DNA of 48,343 bases from an uncultured Mycoplasmatota bacterium. Lineage in GTDB: Bacteria; Bacillota_I; Bacilli_A; RF39; UBA660. Position numbers and translations under genes: made by a program. Location of the stretch: NCBI GenBank assembly GCA_900554305.1, contig USGV01000009.1, positions 1 to 48,343 of the forward strand. The letters run 5' to 3'. The notes beneath the pieces were generated by a model. The model was given only the letters and a program-made list of their open reading frames with translations, searched no databases and had not been told where the DNA came from. Of this stretch, positions 1 through 8,446 are shown in pieces. Each line of letters begins with the position of its first letter. Position 1 is the stretch's first letter.

Positions 1-184
1 ATAGAACTCAACTAGGGTTTGAATAACATTGCTTTTAAACTGTCTACTTTTTATTGACAAGTTCATTTATTGCTGCTTTTTTTATTACTTTAATAGAAAT
101 TTTTTGGACATATAATGACTTGATATTTACACCTCTTTCTTTTGTATTCATCTTTTATATATGAAACAAAGAGGGTTTATACAT
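1..184. other. Intergenic end of window, nothing assignable
   Basis: All six frames are broken by stops. There is a TATAAT at 111-116 and a TTGACA at 54-59 on the plus strand, but neither has a partner element at 16-18 bases, so I call no promoter. No hairpin of note was seen before the terminator at 185. Confidence 0.4.
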
Positions 185-217
185 AAAAAAGCCAGATTTT
201 TTACTTATCTGGCTTTT
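185..217 (-). terminator. Intrinsic terminator of the GH73 gene
   Basis: On the minus strand an AAAGCCAGA arm pairs with TCTGGCTTT (191-196 with 208-213, extended by A/T pairs) and runs into T residues. The gene's TAA stop at 216-218 overlaps the outer base of the stem. Confidence 0.85.
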
Positions 218-3200
218 ATTCTACTATCATTTCTATTCTATTACCACGTTCTTTATTAATTGTGAAGCTATATTGTTTACCATCAATAGTTGCTGTTACA
301 TCCTTTAGACTTCTACCTAACTTTTCTGTCATTTCTGCAATATCCGTGATATTAGATGATGTAGTAATATAAATTACATATCTTCCCTTTTCAATATCTG
401 AAATATCAATGTTGTTATCATACCATGCTCTGGTTTTATCCAAATTATCATTTTTTGGTAGGACAACATTATAATTTCCTGTTGTAATACTTCCTAAGTC
501 TTTTGTATATAATTTATAGTTTTCTACATTTTCAAATAGTATTTTCCTAGTTACTTTTTGATTCTTTGATAAATCTGCTCCATAGGAATAACTATTTCCT
601 CTTAAATGCAATTTGTTATCTTCTGTAAAATTAAATTCAGTATATTTATCATATTGATTGTAAATATAAGAACTTGTTTTTTCTGCAAGCAATTCATCTC
701 TTACTTTTAACTCTACAAAACTTATTTGACTACTGAAGTTATTACTTATAATTGCTGAATGTTTAGTTCCTTCTACTTTTGTTGCTTGTTCATTATATGT
801 TTTATTATTGATGATTGATTTAGAATAATATTCGTCTGTATATGCTTCCATATACATTTTATAATTACCATTTTCTAACTCATTAACATTTATTTCAGCA
901 TCAAACCAAGAATATGTATAATCTTTTCCATCTGGACTGTATACAGCTTTAGGAATATCTTCTTTTTTAGTGATTCTTGTTGCTTCTATTTCTGTCTGTG
1001 TTCCTGTATCAATATTTTCCAATATTATTTTATAATTTATTTCGGTATCCAAATTATTATCAATACCGGTTATTGTTTGATATCCTTGCATTAATAACTG
1101 ATTTTTATTCTCTTTTAAATAATGGAAATAGAAAGTTCCTTCTTTTTCTTCTAATTTCTTTTCTTTTACAGTAACTGTGATTTCTTTTTCAACTACATTA
1201 CCAAAAGTATCTTCTACTCTATAAATTACTTTGTAAGCTCCTGGTTCATCTGTTTTTACATCATTTTGTACTACTTCAATATCTTTGATTTCTCCGTCTT
1301 CTGGATCTTCTGCGGTTACTCCTTCTAACGGATTAAATTTTTCATTTAGATAAATTGTTTTATCTTCTGCGTTAATTACTGGTTTTTGATTTTCCACTAC
1401 TGTTACTGTAATTGTTTTGGTTGTTTCATTTTTATAACTATCTACAGCTTTATAAGTAACTTCATATTTACCGATTTCTTTTTCTTTTACATCATTTTTA
1501 ACTACTTCAATTTCTTTTATTTTTCCTTCTTCTTTATCTTCTGCAGTTACATCTTTTAAAGCCTCAAATTTTGTTCCTTGTGTTATTGTTTTATCTTCTG
1601 CATTGATTACTGGGGCTTCATCTTTGATAACTGTTACCTTGATTGTTTTTTCAGTAGTTTGATTGTATGTATCTGTTGCTTGATAAGTAATTTCATAATC
1701 TCCTGGTGTATCTAATTTTACTGTACTATTTTTTACTTTTACTTCTACTTTACCATCTTCTTCATCTGTTGCACTTACACCATCTAATTCATTTAATTCT
1801 CTATATTGAATTACTTCTTTATCTTCTGCGTTAATTACTGGCTTTTTATTTTCTGTTACTGTTACAGTAATTGTTTTCGTTGTTGTTGCATTATTCTTAT
1901 CTGTTACCTTATAAGTCACTTGGTAAGAACCAACTACATCTATATTTACAGTTTCTTCTACAACTTCTATTTTGTCTGTTAATGATCCATCTTCATTATC
2001 TGTAGCAGTTACACCAGCTTTATAATCAAATTTTGTTCCTTGTACTATAGTTTTGTTGCTAGCAGTAATGATTGGTGCTGTGTTTTCCGCTTTGGCATTT
2101 CTCTTTTCTACATAAACATTTGGTGCGCTAGCTAATGTCCAACCAAATTCATCGGTTGTTCCAGAAATATCTACTGGCACTTTATACCAAGTTTGTCCGC
2201 TTACTACTTTTTCTTCTAATATTGGAGCATATGAATTAGTGTAGTGTCCACTTATTTTTGTCTCTTCTATATCCTCTGTATTACTATTAACCCAGGTGTA
2301 TTGGTTCCCTGATGCTGTTACAGAGAATTTACCATAGTCACTGGTTACAAAAGTAATACTATCTGCTGGTACCCATTCTTTTTGATCATACCAATAATCA
2401 GATGTTACTAGATAAGATACTGCTACTCCATTTTTATCGTAAGCTGCACTATAAACCATTACATAACGATTATTTACTAGTTTTTGATCTTTCTTTGTTG
2501 TTAATGCTGAATCATAATAAAAACTTGTTTCTTTTACACTTTTTGCAACTTTTGGTTTTACATCTGCTTCCTCTACATATAAATCATATTCATACTCTGA
2601 ATCCTGATATTTAGTAACTGAGTTAGGTGAAACATATCCATTTTTACCTTTATTAATTTTCTTTATATAAGCCGCTGGCACATATACTGTCATATCCCAG
2701 TTATATGCTTCTCCTTCCCCTTTTTCATTATAATTACTGTCAAGATTTAAATCGCTTACTACTTCATACCAAGTAGCATCACCATTCACTGTCTCTCCTT
2801 CTTTTTCTCCTACAATTACTACAGCATCTTCTGCTTCTGGGTATTTATAGACTTCCTTTGCTGAATTGCTAGCGTCACTTCTAGCAATAACTGCCCCTTG
2901 TTTTAATACTCCCAATTGGTAATAATTATAGTCTTGTAATCCTTTTGACTTGTCTAGTGAATAATAATTAGCTGCCATCTTTTCACTCCAATATGGATCA
3001 GATGCATATTTTACATTCATACCAATTCCCTTGTTTCCAAATTGTGGACCAAAATATTGCCATTCTTTTACATCGGCATATTTATGAGTAATCCAGTGTG
3101 ATCCATATTTGGCAATACTATATGTAAATGATGGATACCAACTTTTTCCGTTATTAGGATTGCTATCAACAGCATTTAAACCAAAGCCATTGTTGTTATT

Positions 3201-4196
3201 GATAGCTAGATTACTCGTTCCATTTTTGGTTTCATTTCTACTTAAACTTAATGCTAATACTGCATTAGCTCCATATTTTTCTTGTACATAATAGAAGAAT
3301 TGTCCTTTTCCATATAGACGTGATGCCCCACTCGAAGCACTGTTTCCAAAGACATCTCTATAATATCCCATATTATTTCTAATATATTCGTCTATATTTT
3401 GACTAGAATAGTTTGTTCTTGTGTGATTTGATAAGTACATATAATAGTTATAATACTCATCATTTTTATTTACAGCATTGTTATATGTGTTGTTCTTATA
3501 ATCTTTTAACATTGTTTTTCTATCTTTATAAAAGAAATGTCCGTCATAGCTATAGTAAGTACCAGTTGATAGCATATTTGGTTTTGGTCCTATTGTACTT
3601 CCCGCATTACCACTATAGGAATCTTGTACTCTGGTTACATAGTTGTGACGAATACTTTCCTCTGTTACTGTATAACTGCTAGATGACTTTACCCAGGTAA
3701 TTGGAACAATCTCATAATTATCTACTGCAATCCACCCAGTAAAGTTAGCAATTTTTACTTTTGCCATAAATATTTGACGTAGATTGGAATATGCTGCTTC
3801 AATGAAGGCCCCGTCTCCACCACCATAAGTAGATTCATTATTCATGTAAGTATATGCATCAGAGCTTTCTTTAGTTGTATAGAAATTTAACGTTCCAGAA
3901 TGAACAGATAAATCTACCAAAGCCATATTCGCATCTAATATTACCGTTTTCCCATTCAATCTATGGAAGATAACTAAATCTTCTGCTCCGTTATTTTTCA
4001 TCCAAGCTTGAGCATCTTCAAAAACATTAAAACAAGCGACAGGATCAATTACTCCATCAGCATGCATTCCTGCGACTTCGTATGTGCCACATAAAGATTT
4101 ATTTTTATAATTCTCAGAGGAGAATGCATATGTATCTTTTGGATAAAGTATTATTCCTAAAACAATTAAACTTAAAAGTAAAAGTTTCTTTTTCAT
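216..4196 (-). CDS. Secreted GH73 N-acetylglucosaminidase with SH3-like and Ig-like (DUF5011) repeats
   Basis: Predicted exported peptidoglycan hydrolase of 1326 residues. The start is the ATG at 4196, preceded by AAGGAGGGG; an upstream in-frame ATG at 4256 lacks a ribosome site. Residues 1-25 form a signal peptide. A GH73/LytD-like domain lies around residues 270-420: the motif LSRNETKNGTSNLA, followed by NNNNGFGLNAVDSNP, fits the family with E322 as catalytic acid. Several SH3-like wall-binding modules follow (about 430-700), then four DUF5011-type Ig repeats (about 702-1030), each containing an ExxDGxx-like turn and ending in ITVTV. The tail (1030-1326) holds two copies of an unrecognised beta-rich module. 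There is no LPXTG or transmembrane anchor, so retention is probably through the SH3-like modules. A TATAAT at 4225-4230 is a possible -10, with a poor -35. The gene is divergent from an LCP gene, so the two may form a wall-maintenance pair. Confidence 0.85.
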   Translation of the reverse strand: MKKKLLLLSLIVLGIILYPKDTYAFSSENYKNKSLCGTYEVAGMHADGVIDPVACFNVFEDAQAWMKNNGAEDLVIFHRLNGKTVILDANMALVDLSVHSGTLNFYTTKESSDAYTYMNNESTYGGGDGAFIEAAYSNLRQIFMAKVKIANFTGWIAVDNYEIVPITWVKSSSSYTVTEESIRHNYVTRVQDSYSGNAGSTIGPKPNMLSTGTYYSYDGHFFYKDRKTMLKDYKNNTYNNAVNKNDEYYNYYMYLSNHTRTNYSSQNIDEYIRNNMGYYRDVFGNSASSGASRLYGKGQFFYYVQEKYGANAVLALSLSRNETKNGTSNLAINNNNGFGLNAVDSNPNNGKSWYPSFTYSIAKYGSHWITHKYADVKEWQYFGPQFGNKGIGMNVKYASDPYWSEKMAANYYSLDKSKGLQDYNYYQLGVLKQGAVIARSDASNSAKEVYKYPEAEDAVVIVGEKEGETVNGDATWYEVVSDLNLDSNYNEKGEGEAYNWDMTVYVPAAYIKKINKGKNGYVSPNSVTKYQDSEYEYDLYVEEADVKPKVAKSVKETSFYYDSALTTKKDQKLVNNRYVMVYSAAYDKNGVAVSYLVTSDYWYDQKEWVPADSITFVTSDYGKFSVTASGNQYTWVNSNTEDIEETKISGHYTNSYAPILEEKVVSGQTWYKVPVDISGTTDEFGWTLASAPNVYVEKRNAKAENTAPIITASNKTIVQGTKFDYKAGVTATDNEDGSLTDKIEVVEETVNIDVVGSYQVTYKVTDKNNATTTKTITVTVTENKKPVINAEDKEVIQYRELNELDGVSATDEEDGKVEVKVKNSTVKLDTPGDYEITYQATDTYNQTTEKTIKVTVIKDEAPVINAEDKTITQGTKFEALKDVTAEDKEEGKIKEIEVVKNDVKEKEIGKYEVTYKAVDSYKNETTKTITVTVVENQKPVINAEDKTIYLNEKFNPLEGVTAEDPEDGEIKDIEVVQNDVKTDEPGAYKVIYRVEDTFGNVVEKEITVTVKEKKLEEKEGTFYFHYLKENKNQLLMQGYQTITGIDNNLDTEINYKIILENIDTGTQTEIEATRITKKEDIPKAVYSPDGKDYTYSWFDAEINVNELENGNYKMYMEAYTDEYYSKSIINNKTYNEQATKVEGTKHSAIISNNFSSQISFVELKVRDELLAEKTSSYIYNQYDKYTEFNFTEDNKLHLRGNSYSYGADLSKNQKVTRKILFENVENYKLYTKDLGSITTGNYNVVLPKNDNLDKTRAWYDNNIDISDIEKGRYVIYITTSSNITDIAEMTEKLGRSLKDVTATIDGKQYSFTINKERGNRIEMIVE

Positions 4197-4332
4197 ATTC
4201 CCCTCCTTATAGTTTCTCAATTTTATTATACAATATCTAAGTATTGCTTCTTTCATAAAATTACTTTTTTTGACTAATTTTTACATTATTTTACAATCTG
4301 TTTTTTTTATTATATAATTCCTTCTACCTGGG

Positions 4333-4361
4333 TTGATAAAATAGCTAAATTTAGGTATAAT
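4333..4361 (+). promoter_or_regulatory. SigA-type promoter of the LCP gene
   Basis: TTGATA (4333-4338) and TATAAT (4356-4361) are separated by 17 bases. The predicted start is near 4368, giving a leader of about 33 bases before the ATG at 4401. Confidence 0.8.
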
Positions 4362-4400
4362 AGTAAAAGCTAGATGATAAGATTTGCTTGGGAGGTAATT

Positions 4401-6413
4401 ATGGCTAAACATGAGTTAGAAAATGAAACGAGAGAAAAAAAATCAAAAATTAAAATTGTATTATCTATATTTCTAATAATAGCACTGGCATGTAGTATTT
4501 TTGCTATTTATGAAATATTTTTACTTAGTTCTATCGAGACTTTAATACGATATATTGTTATTGGAGTTTTAATATTTATTGATTTGATATTATTTTTTAA
4601 AGTCCGCATGGCTTCTAAAAAGAGAAAGAAAAAACGAAGTAAGCGTATTGGATTAATAAGTTTTATGTTAATTTATTCCCTTATTTGTTTTGCTGTTGGT
4701 CTTGTTATTGCTTTTTTCTATGGACAGCTTAATAGCATTAATAAGGCTTATGTTACTTACACTTCTGATCTTGTAGTTATGAGTGACAATACTGCTGAAG
4801 AAGTCAGTGATATAAAAGATTATACAATTGGAATTTTAAAGGATAAAGATTCTCCTGATGGATACATCATTCCACAAGAGATGATTAAAGAAAATAAATT
4901 AGAAGACGATAACGAAATTAAACAATATGATGATTACTCTACTATGTTAGTAGATTTATATGCTGGCGATGTGGATGCCATTTTCATTACTGATAACTAT
5001 GTAGATATGTTTTCTAATGTTACTGGTTATGAAGACGTAGGAACGGATACAAAAATTATTCTTTCCAAAGATAAAAAAATGAAGAAATCTGATACTTCTG
5101 ATGAAGAGTTGAGTTCTAGTGGTAAATCTATTACTGAACCATTTACTATGTTACTTATGGGAATTGATTCTACTGATGAGGTGTTAGAAAAAAATGCAAT
5201 TGCTAATGGTGATACTTTAATATTAATCACATTTAACCCTAAAACATTAAATGCCACTATGATTTCTATTCCTCGTGATAGTTATGTACCAATTGCTTGT
5301 TGGAGTGATCAAGCAGAAAATAAGATTACCCATGCTGCTGGATATGGTACTGATTGTATGATGCAAACAATTGAAAATTATTTTGATATTAATATTGATT
5401 ATTATGCAAAAATTAACTTTAAAGGTTTAGTAAAATTAGTAGATGCTGTTGGTGGAGTTGACATTAATGTAGAGCAAGAATTGTGTACAGATGACTCTTC
5501 TCGTGGATCAGAAGTTTGTATCTATCCTGGACAACAAACATTAAATGGTGAACAAGCTCTAGTTTATGCTAGAAATAGAAAGCAGTTAGCTAATGGTGAT
5601 TTTGGACGTGGACAACACCAGCAAGAAATTGTTATGGCATTAATTGATAAAATGAAAAATATTACTAAAGTATCTAGTTTTATGGATATTTTAGATACTA
5701 TTTCAAATAGTTTAGATACTAACTTAACAACAAAGCAAATATTATCATTCTATAACGTTGGTAAAGATATTGTTAAACGTAGTGCTTCTAAAGAATCATC
5801 TAACTTGATTAATATCCAACAATTATATTTACAAGGTCAAGGTCAAATGATTTATGATGAACGTATGAGAATGGTTTTATATAATTATGTACCTAATGAA
5901 CAAAGTAAAAAAGATGTTGTTAGAGCAATGAAAGAAAATCTTGGTTTGGTAGAACATAAAGTAATTAAAGAATTTAGTTTCTCTATTAATGAACCATATG
6001 AAAAAGAAGTTATTGGATATGGTCCTTATAAGTCTGGTAGTGCTTATACTCTACTTCCTGATTTTACTGGTGATAGTGAGGCACAAGCTAGAGCTACTGC
6101 TAGCCGTTTAGGTATCAGTGTTACTTTTGTTGGTGGTAACGGTTATGTTATCGATCAGGAGTATCCTGCTGGCAAAAGAATCGACAAAATTCGTGGAAGT
6201 GTGACATTGACTTTAGGTGGTAGTCAGACTAGCGAAGAGGAAGAAGAAGAGGATGGTCCATCTAATATTACTACACCTCCTATAGAAGATGATGATGATA
6301 AAGAAGAAGAAACTCCTCCAAAATGTGGAGAAGATCAAGTTCTTCAAGATGGAATATGTGTTCCTAAAGAGCCAGAAATTACTCCACCTGCTAATGAAGA
6401 AACTACTGAATAA
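4401..6413 (+). CDS. LytR-CpsA-Psr (LCP) family protein with SBP-like and PASTA domains
   Basis: LCP enzymes attach teichoic acids or other glycopolymers to peptidoglycan from undecaprenyl-phosphate carriers. The ATG at 4401 follows GGGAGG; an upstream ATG at 4374 has no ribosome site. The 670-residue protein has three N-terminal membrane helices (about 17-40, 48-66, 84-107). An extracellular segment (about 113-222) resembles a periplasmic-binding-protein fold (TIGILKDKDS, GDVDAIFITDN). The LCP core spans about 243-415, with LLMGIDSTDE, SIPRDSYVPI and DAVGGVDI motifs. A PASTA-like domain follows (about 550-607), then an acidic tail with two cysteines about ten residues apart (near 641 and 652). 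This is the only plus-strand gene in the window. The SBP-like insert and the two-Cys tail are unusual for textbook LCP proteins. Confidence 0.9.
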   Translation: MAKHELENETREKKSKIKIVLSIFLIIALACSIFAIYEIFLLSSIETLIRYIVIGVLIFIDLILFFKVRMASKKRKKKRSKRIGLISFMLIYSLICFAVGLVIAFFYGQLNSINKAYVTYTSDLVVMSDNTAEEVSDIKDYTIGILKDKDSPDGYIIPQEMIKENKLEDDNEIKQYDDYSTMLVDLYAGDVDAIFITDNYVDMFSNVTGYEDVGTDTKIILSKDKKMKKSDTSDEELSSSGKSITEPFTMLLMGIDSTDEVLEKNAIANGDTLILITFNPKTLNATMISIPRDSYVPIACWSDQAENKITHAAGYGTDCMMQTIENYFDINIDYYAKINFKGLVKLVDAVGGVDINVEQELCTDDSSRGSEVCIYPGQQTLNGEQALVYARNRKQLANGDFGRGQHQQEIVMALIDKMKNITKVSSFMDILDTISNSLDTNLTTKQILSFYNVGKDIVKRSASKESSNLINIQQLYLQGQGQMIYDERMRMVLYNYVPNEQSKKDVVRAMKENLGLVEHKVIKEFSFSINEPYEKEVIGYGPYKSGSAYTLLPDFTGDSEAQARATASRLGISVTFVGGNGYVIDQEYPAGKRIDKIRGSVTLTLGGSQTSEEEEEEDGPSNITTPPIEDDDDKEEETPPKCGEDQVLQDGICVPKEPEITPPANEETTE

Positions 6414-6416
6414 ATT

Positions 6417-6446
6417 AAGTGCAAGCTAAAATGCTTGCTTTTTTTA
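6417..6446 (+). terminator. Intrinsic terminator of the LCP gene
   Basis: GCAAGC (6421-6426) pairs with GCTTGC (6433-6438), followed by seven T residues, four bases after the stop codon. Confidence 0.85.
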
Positions 6447-6450
6447 TACA

Positions 6451-6480
6451 AAAAAAAGAAGGCTATATTTTATCGCCTTC
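6451..6480 (-). terminator. Intrinsic terminator of the superoxide reductase operon
   Basis: Minus-strand GAAGGC (6475-6480) pairs with GCCTTC (6458-6463) and is followed by seven T. The TAG stop of the last gene (6463-6465) overlaps the stem. It lies back to back with the plus-strand terminator. Confidence 0.85.
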
Positions 6481-6969
6481 TCTTTTTTCTTTTTCTTTAT
6501 ATACAATATCTTTGATTTCTGAAAATGTAGTTCCTTGCTCCAGAGGTGGATATGATATTAATTCGACTTTTTTACTGTCTTTAATATGATGATTTTCTCT
6601 AAATCTTCTTGTAGCATCAGCTATAGCTTCTTCTTCTGTAGAAAAGTAATAAATTCCTTTACTCATAGGTGATGAATGCTCAAAATAGATATAGGTTTCA
6701 TCGTTATGTAATATTAAAAAGCTATGAGCCATTAGACTTGTAAATATTGCATATGATTTTGTTTCATACTCTAATTCAAATAGTTTTCTTTCTAACTCTA
6801 CTTGGTCAAAGCAGATACCTATTTTATTTTTCAATACCTCTTCTGGAGAAGATACTCTATATAGCTCTGTTAGTTTATCTATGGTATTTATGTGCTTCCT
6901 ATCATAAATATCTAACCAGCCATACGATATTTCATCCATTGTCTTCATTACTTCTTCTGGTTTTATCAT
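6463..6969 (-). CDS. Transglutaminase-like superfamily protein
   Basis: A 168-residue soluble protein with no signal peptide. The motif KIGICFDQ places a candidate nucleophile at C53. MAHSFLILH places the His at residue 82, and IYFEHS (E97) could supply the third triad member. This Cys-His-acid order fits the transglutaminase-like fold, which covers peptidases and peptide-modifying enzymes; the substrate is unknown. It is the last gene of the ArsC-like/SOR/Hrb operon: AGAGGT lies next to the Hrb stop and the gap is 8 bases. A link to redox defence is inferred from position only. Confidence 0.65.
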   Translation of the reverse strand: MIKPEEVMKTMDEISYGWLDIYDRKHINTIDKLTELYRVSSPEEVLKNKIGICFDQVELERKLFELEYETKSYAIFTSLMAHSFLILHNDETYIYFEHSSPMSKGIYYFSTEEEAIADATRRFRENHHIKDSKKVELISYPPLEQGTTFSEIKDIVYKEKEKREGDKI

Positions 6970-6977
6970 TTTACCTC

Positions 6978-7628
6978 TTATAACTTTATAAATTTATCTT
7001 TTCCTACTCCACACATTGGACAGGTCCAATCATCCGGTAAATCTTCGAACTTAATATCTTCTTTACTGTCATCATAAATATATCCGCAGATAGCACATTG
7101 GTATTTATTACCCTTATTTTCTACTTTTTCTTCTTGATAAGTTGGTGCTTTCTTTGGAGCCTTTCCCTTTAAATTTTCATGGTAAAATCTATATGTCATT
7201 GGTGTACCATCTAATACATTTTCTGCTTGTAATACACGAATTAAGAATATATCGTGAGTTTCTACATCTATTACTCTTATTACTTCTCCTATGATATAAC
7301 TACATGTATCTTCTAAAATTACTGGTAGTTCTTCTACATATTGAAAATTTCTATCTTCAAACTTATTAATTTCTCTTGATGAAAAAAATCCAAATTTAGA
7401 TATTAATTCTTGACTTGCTTTTTCTGTTAATACAGATATCGCACACTTTCTTGTTTCTTTTAGTACTTGATTTGTATAATTTTCTTTATTTAAGCTAATT
7501 GCTATGATAGGATTTTTTGAAGTAATTTGCATTGCTGTATTAATGAAACAACCTACATTTTTATTGTTTTGCTTTGTAGTGACAATATACATTCCATAGC
7601 TAAGGTTGTTTAAGGCTTCTAAACTCAT
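6978..7628 (-). CDS. hrb: Flavin reductase-rubredoxin fusion (high-molecular-weight rubredoxin, Hrb)
   Basis: Cytoplasmic electron-transfer protein of 216 residues. Residues 1-155 form an FMN-binding flavin-reductase-like domain (start [18 protein letters not shown]). Residues 175-216 form a rubredoxin with C178, C181, C203 and C206 ([21 protein letters not shown]). In Moorella and related anaerobes Hrb proteins pass NAD(P)H electrons to FprA or rubrerythrin. Here the adjacent superoxide reductase is the obvious acceptor by context. The ATG at 7628 shares one base with the upstream TAA and has GGAGGT in front, so a more upstream in-frame ATG is rejected. Confidence 0.9.
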   Translation of the reverse strand: MSLEALNNLSYGMYIVTTKQNNKNVGCFINTAMQITSKNPIIAISLNKENYTNQVLKETRKCAISVLTEKASQELISKFGFFSSREINKFEDRNFQYVEELPVILEDTCSYIIGEVIRVIDVETHDIFLIRVLQAENVLDGTPMTYRFYHENLKGKAPKKAPTYQEEKVENKGNKYQCAICGYIYDDSKEDIKFEDLPDDWTCPMCGVGKDKFIKL

Positions 7629-8005
7629 TATTCTACCTCCGTTTTCCACAAACCATGCTTATTGCAGTAAGCATAGATTAAAGCTCCTTTTTCATATGGT
7701 ACTATCATTTCTGGTGTATCTCCTGGCTGTAGTAATACTTCTCTATTTTCTTTTTCCATTTTTACTAAAATCCATTCAATATAGTGCTCTTCTTCCATTA
7801 CATGGTTTACTTTTATATGAATATTTTCTCCTTCTTTTTCATATGTTGGCACATGTTTTTCAAATGCTGCATCTGTACTATTTGCTTTTACTTCTTTCAT
7901 TGGTTCGCCACAGCAAACAATTCCACAACTTTCATCTTTACAATCTTCTAATACCTTTACTAAAGCATTACATTTCATACATTTTTTTAAAACTAATTCT
8001 TTCAT
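7628..8005 (-). CDS. dfx: Desulfoferrodoxin-type superoxide reductase
   Basis: Reduces superoxide to peroxide without making oxygen, a typical defence of anaerobes. The 125 residues hold both iron sites. The desulforedoxin-like centre I has C9, C12, C31 and C32. The catalytic centre II has E49-K50-H51 (EKHVP), H68, H74, C114 and H117 (YAYCNKHG). All ligands of the two-iron class are present. The start overlaps the upstream ArsC-like gene by four bases (ATGA), and the stop overlaps the Hrb start, so the three genes are translationally coupled. Confidence 0.93.
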   Translation of the reverse strand: MKELVLKKCMKCNALVKVLEDCKDESCGIVCCGEPMKEVKANSTDAAFEKHVPTYEKEGENIHIKVNHVMEEEHYIEWILVKMEKENREVLLQPGDTPEMIVPYEKGALIYAYCNKHGLWKTEVE

Positions 8006-8364
8006 TTTCTTTCCTCCTCAATTACTTTATTCCATTCTAATTCTTTAAATCCTGTTACCATTTTATTTTCTGTTATTAGGATTGGTCTTTTTAGTAACAT
8101 CCCATCGGATGATAATAACTCTAATTGTTCCTCTAGAGTCATTGTTTTTCTTTTTTCTTTTAAGTTTAATTCTCTATACTTCATTCCACTAGTATTATAT
8201 AGTCTATCTAGTGGAAAAGAGAATCTTTCTATCCACTCTTTTAGCTCTTCTTTTGTTGGTGTCTCCATTATTATATTTCTATCTATATATTTTATAGAAT
8301 TATCTTCTAAATATTTCTTTGCTTTTTTACAAGTTGAGCATTTGGGATATTCAATTAAAATCAT
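8002..8364 (-). CDS. ArsC-family thioredoxin-fold protein (YusI/YffB-like)
   Basis: A 120-residue protein of the arsenate-reductase/Spx superfamily. It has a CSTC redox pair at 9-12, an NTSGMKYRELNLK segment and the RPILI cis-proline motif. The tyrosine/proline context and NTSG segment are those of the YusI/YffB branch rather than Spx, so a transcription-factor role is not supported. It is first in the SOR operon, suggesting a thiol-redox function during oxidative stress. One of only two intact genes here ending in TGA, within an ATGA overlap. Confidence 0.8.
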   Translation of the reverse strand: MILIEYPKCSTCKKAKKYLEDNSIKYIDRNIIMETPTKEELKEWIERFSFPLDRLYNTSGMKYRELNLKEKRKTMTLEEQLELLSSDGMLLKRPILITENKMVTGFKELEWNKVIEEERK

Positions 8365-8382
8365 TTTATTCTATCCTTTCTA

Positions 8383-8400
8383 TAGCGATTTTCATCGCTA
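8383..8400 (-). promoter_or_regulatory. Hairpin at the predicted 5' end of the SOR operon mRNA
   Basis: A perfect 7-bp stem TAGCGAT/ATCGCTA with a GAAA loop on the transcript strand. The -10 ends at 8406, so the predicted start (about 8399) falls at the hairpin's first base. It could stabilise the 5' end, or the dyad could be an operator across +1. Confidence 0.6.
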
Positions 8401-8405
8401 CCTTT

Positions 8406-8434
8406 ATTATAAAGCAAAAAGAAAATAGAAGCAA
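8406..8434 (-). promoter_or_regulatory. Promoter of the ArsC-like/SOR/Hrb operon
   Basis: TTGCTT (8429-8434) and TATAAT (8406-8411) are separated by 17 bases. The -35 lies inside the terminator hairpin of the upstream gene. Confidence 0.7.
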
Positions 8435-8446
8435 TGCTTCTATTTT
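8412..8446 (-). terminator. Terminator of the LTA synthase operon
   Basis: An 11-bp stem, AAAATAGAAGC (8422-8432) with GCTTCTATTTT (8436-8446), is followed on the minus strand by CTTTTTG. The stop codon of the last gene (8440-8442) lies in the stem, and the next promoter's -35 overlaps its other arm. Confidence 0.8.

Noticed and set aside
54..116. Plus-strand promoter from TTGACA (54-59) and TATAAT (111-116)
   Set aside because: The elements are more than 50 bases apart and neither has a partner at the proper distance.
8002..8364. Spx-type redox regulator
   Set aside because: The CxxC and RPI motifs fit the superfamily, but the NTSG-MKYREL segment is that of YusI/YffB-like ArsC proteins, so a regulator call is not justified.
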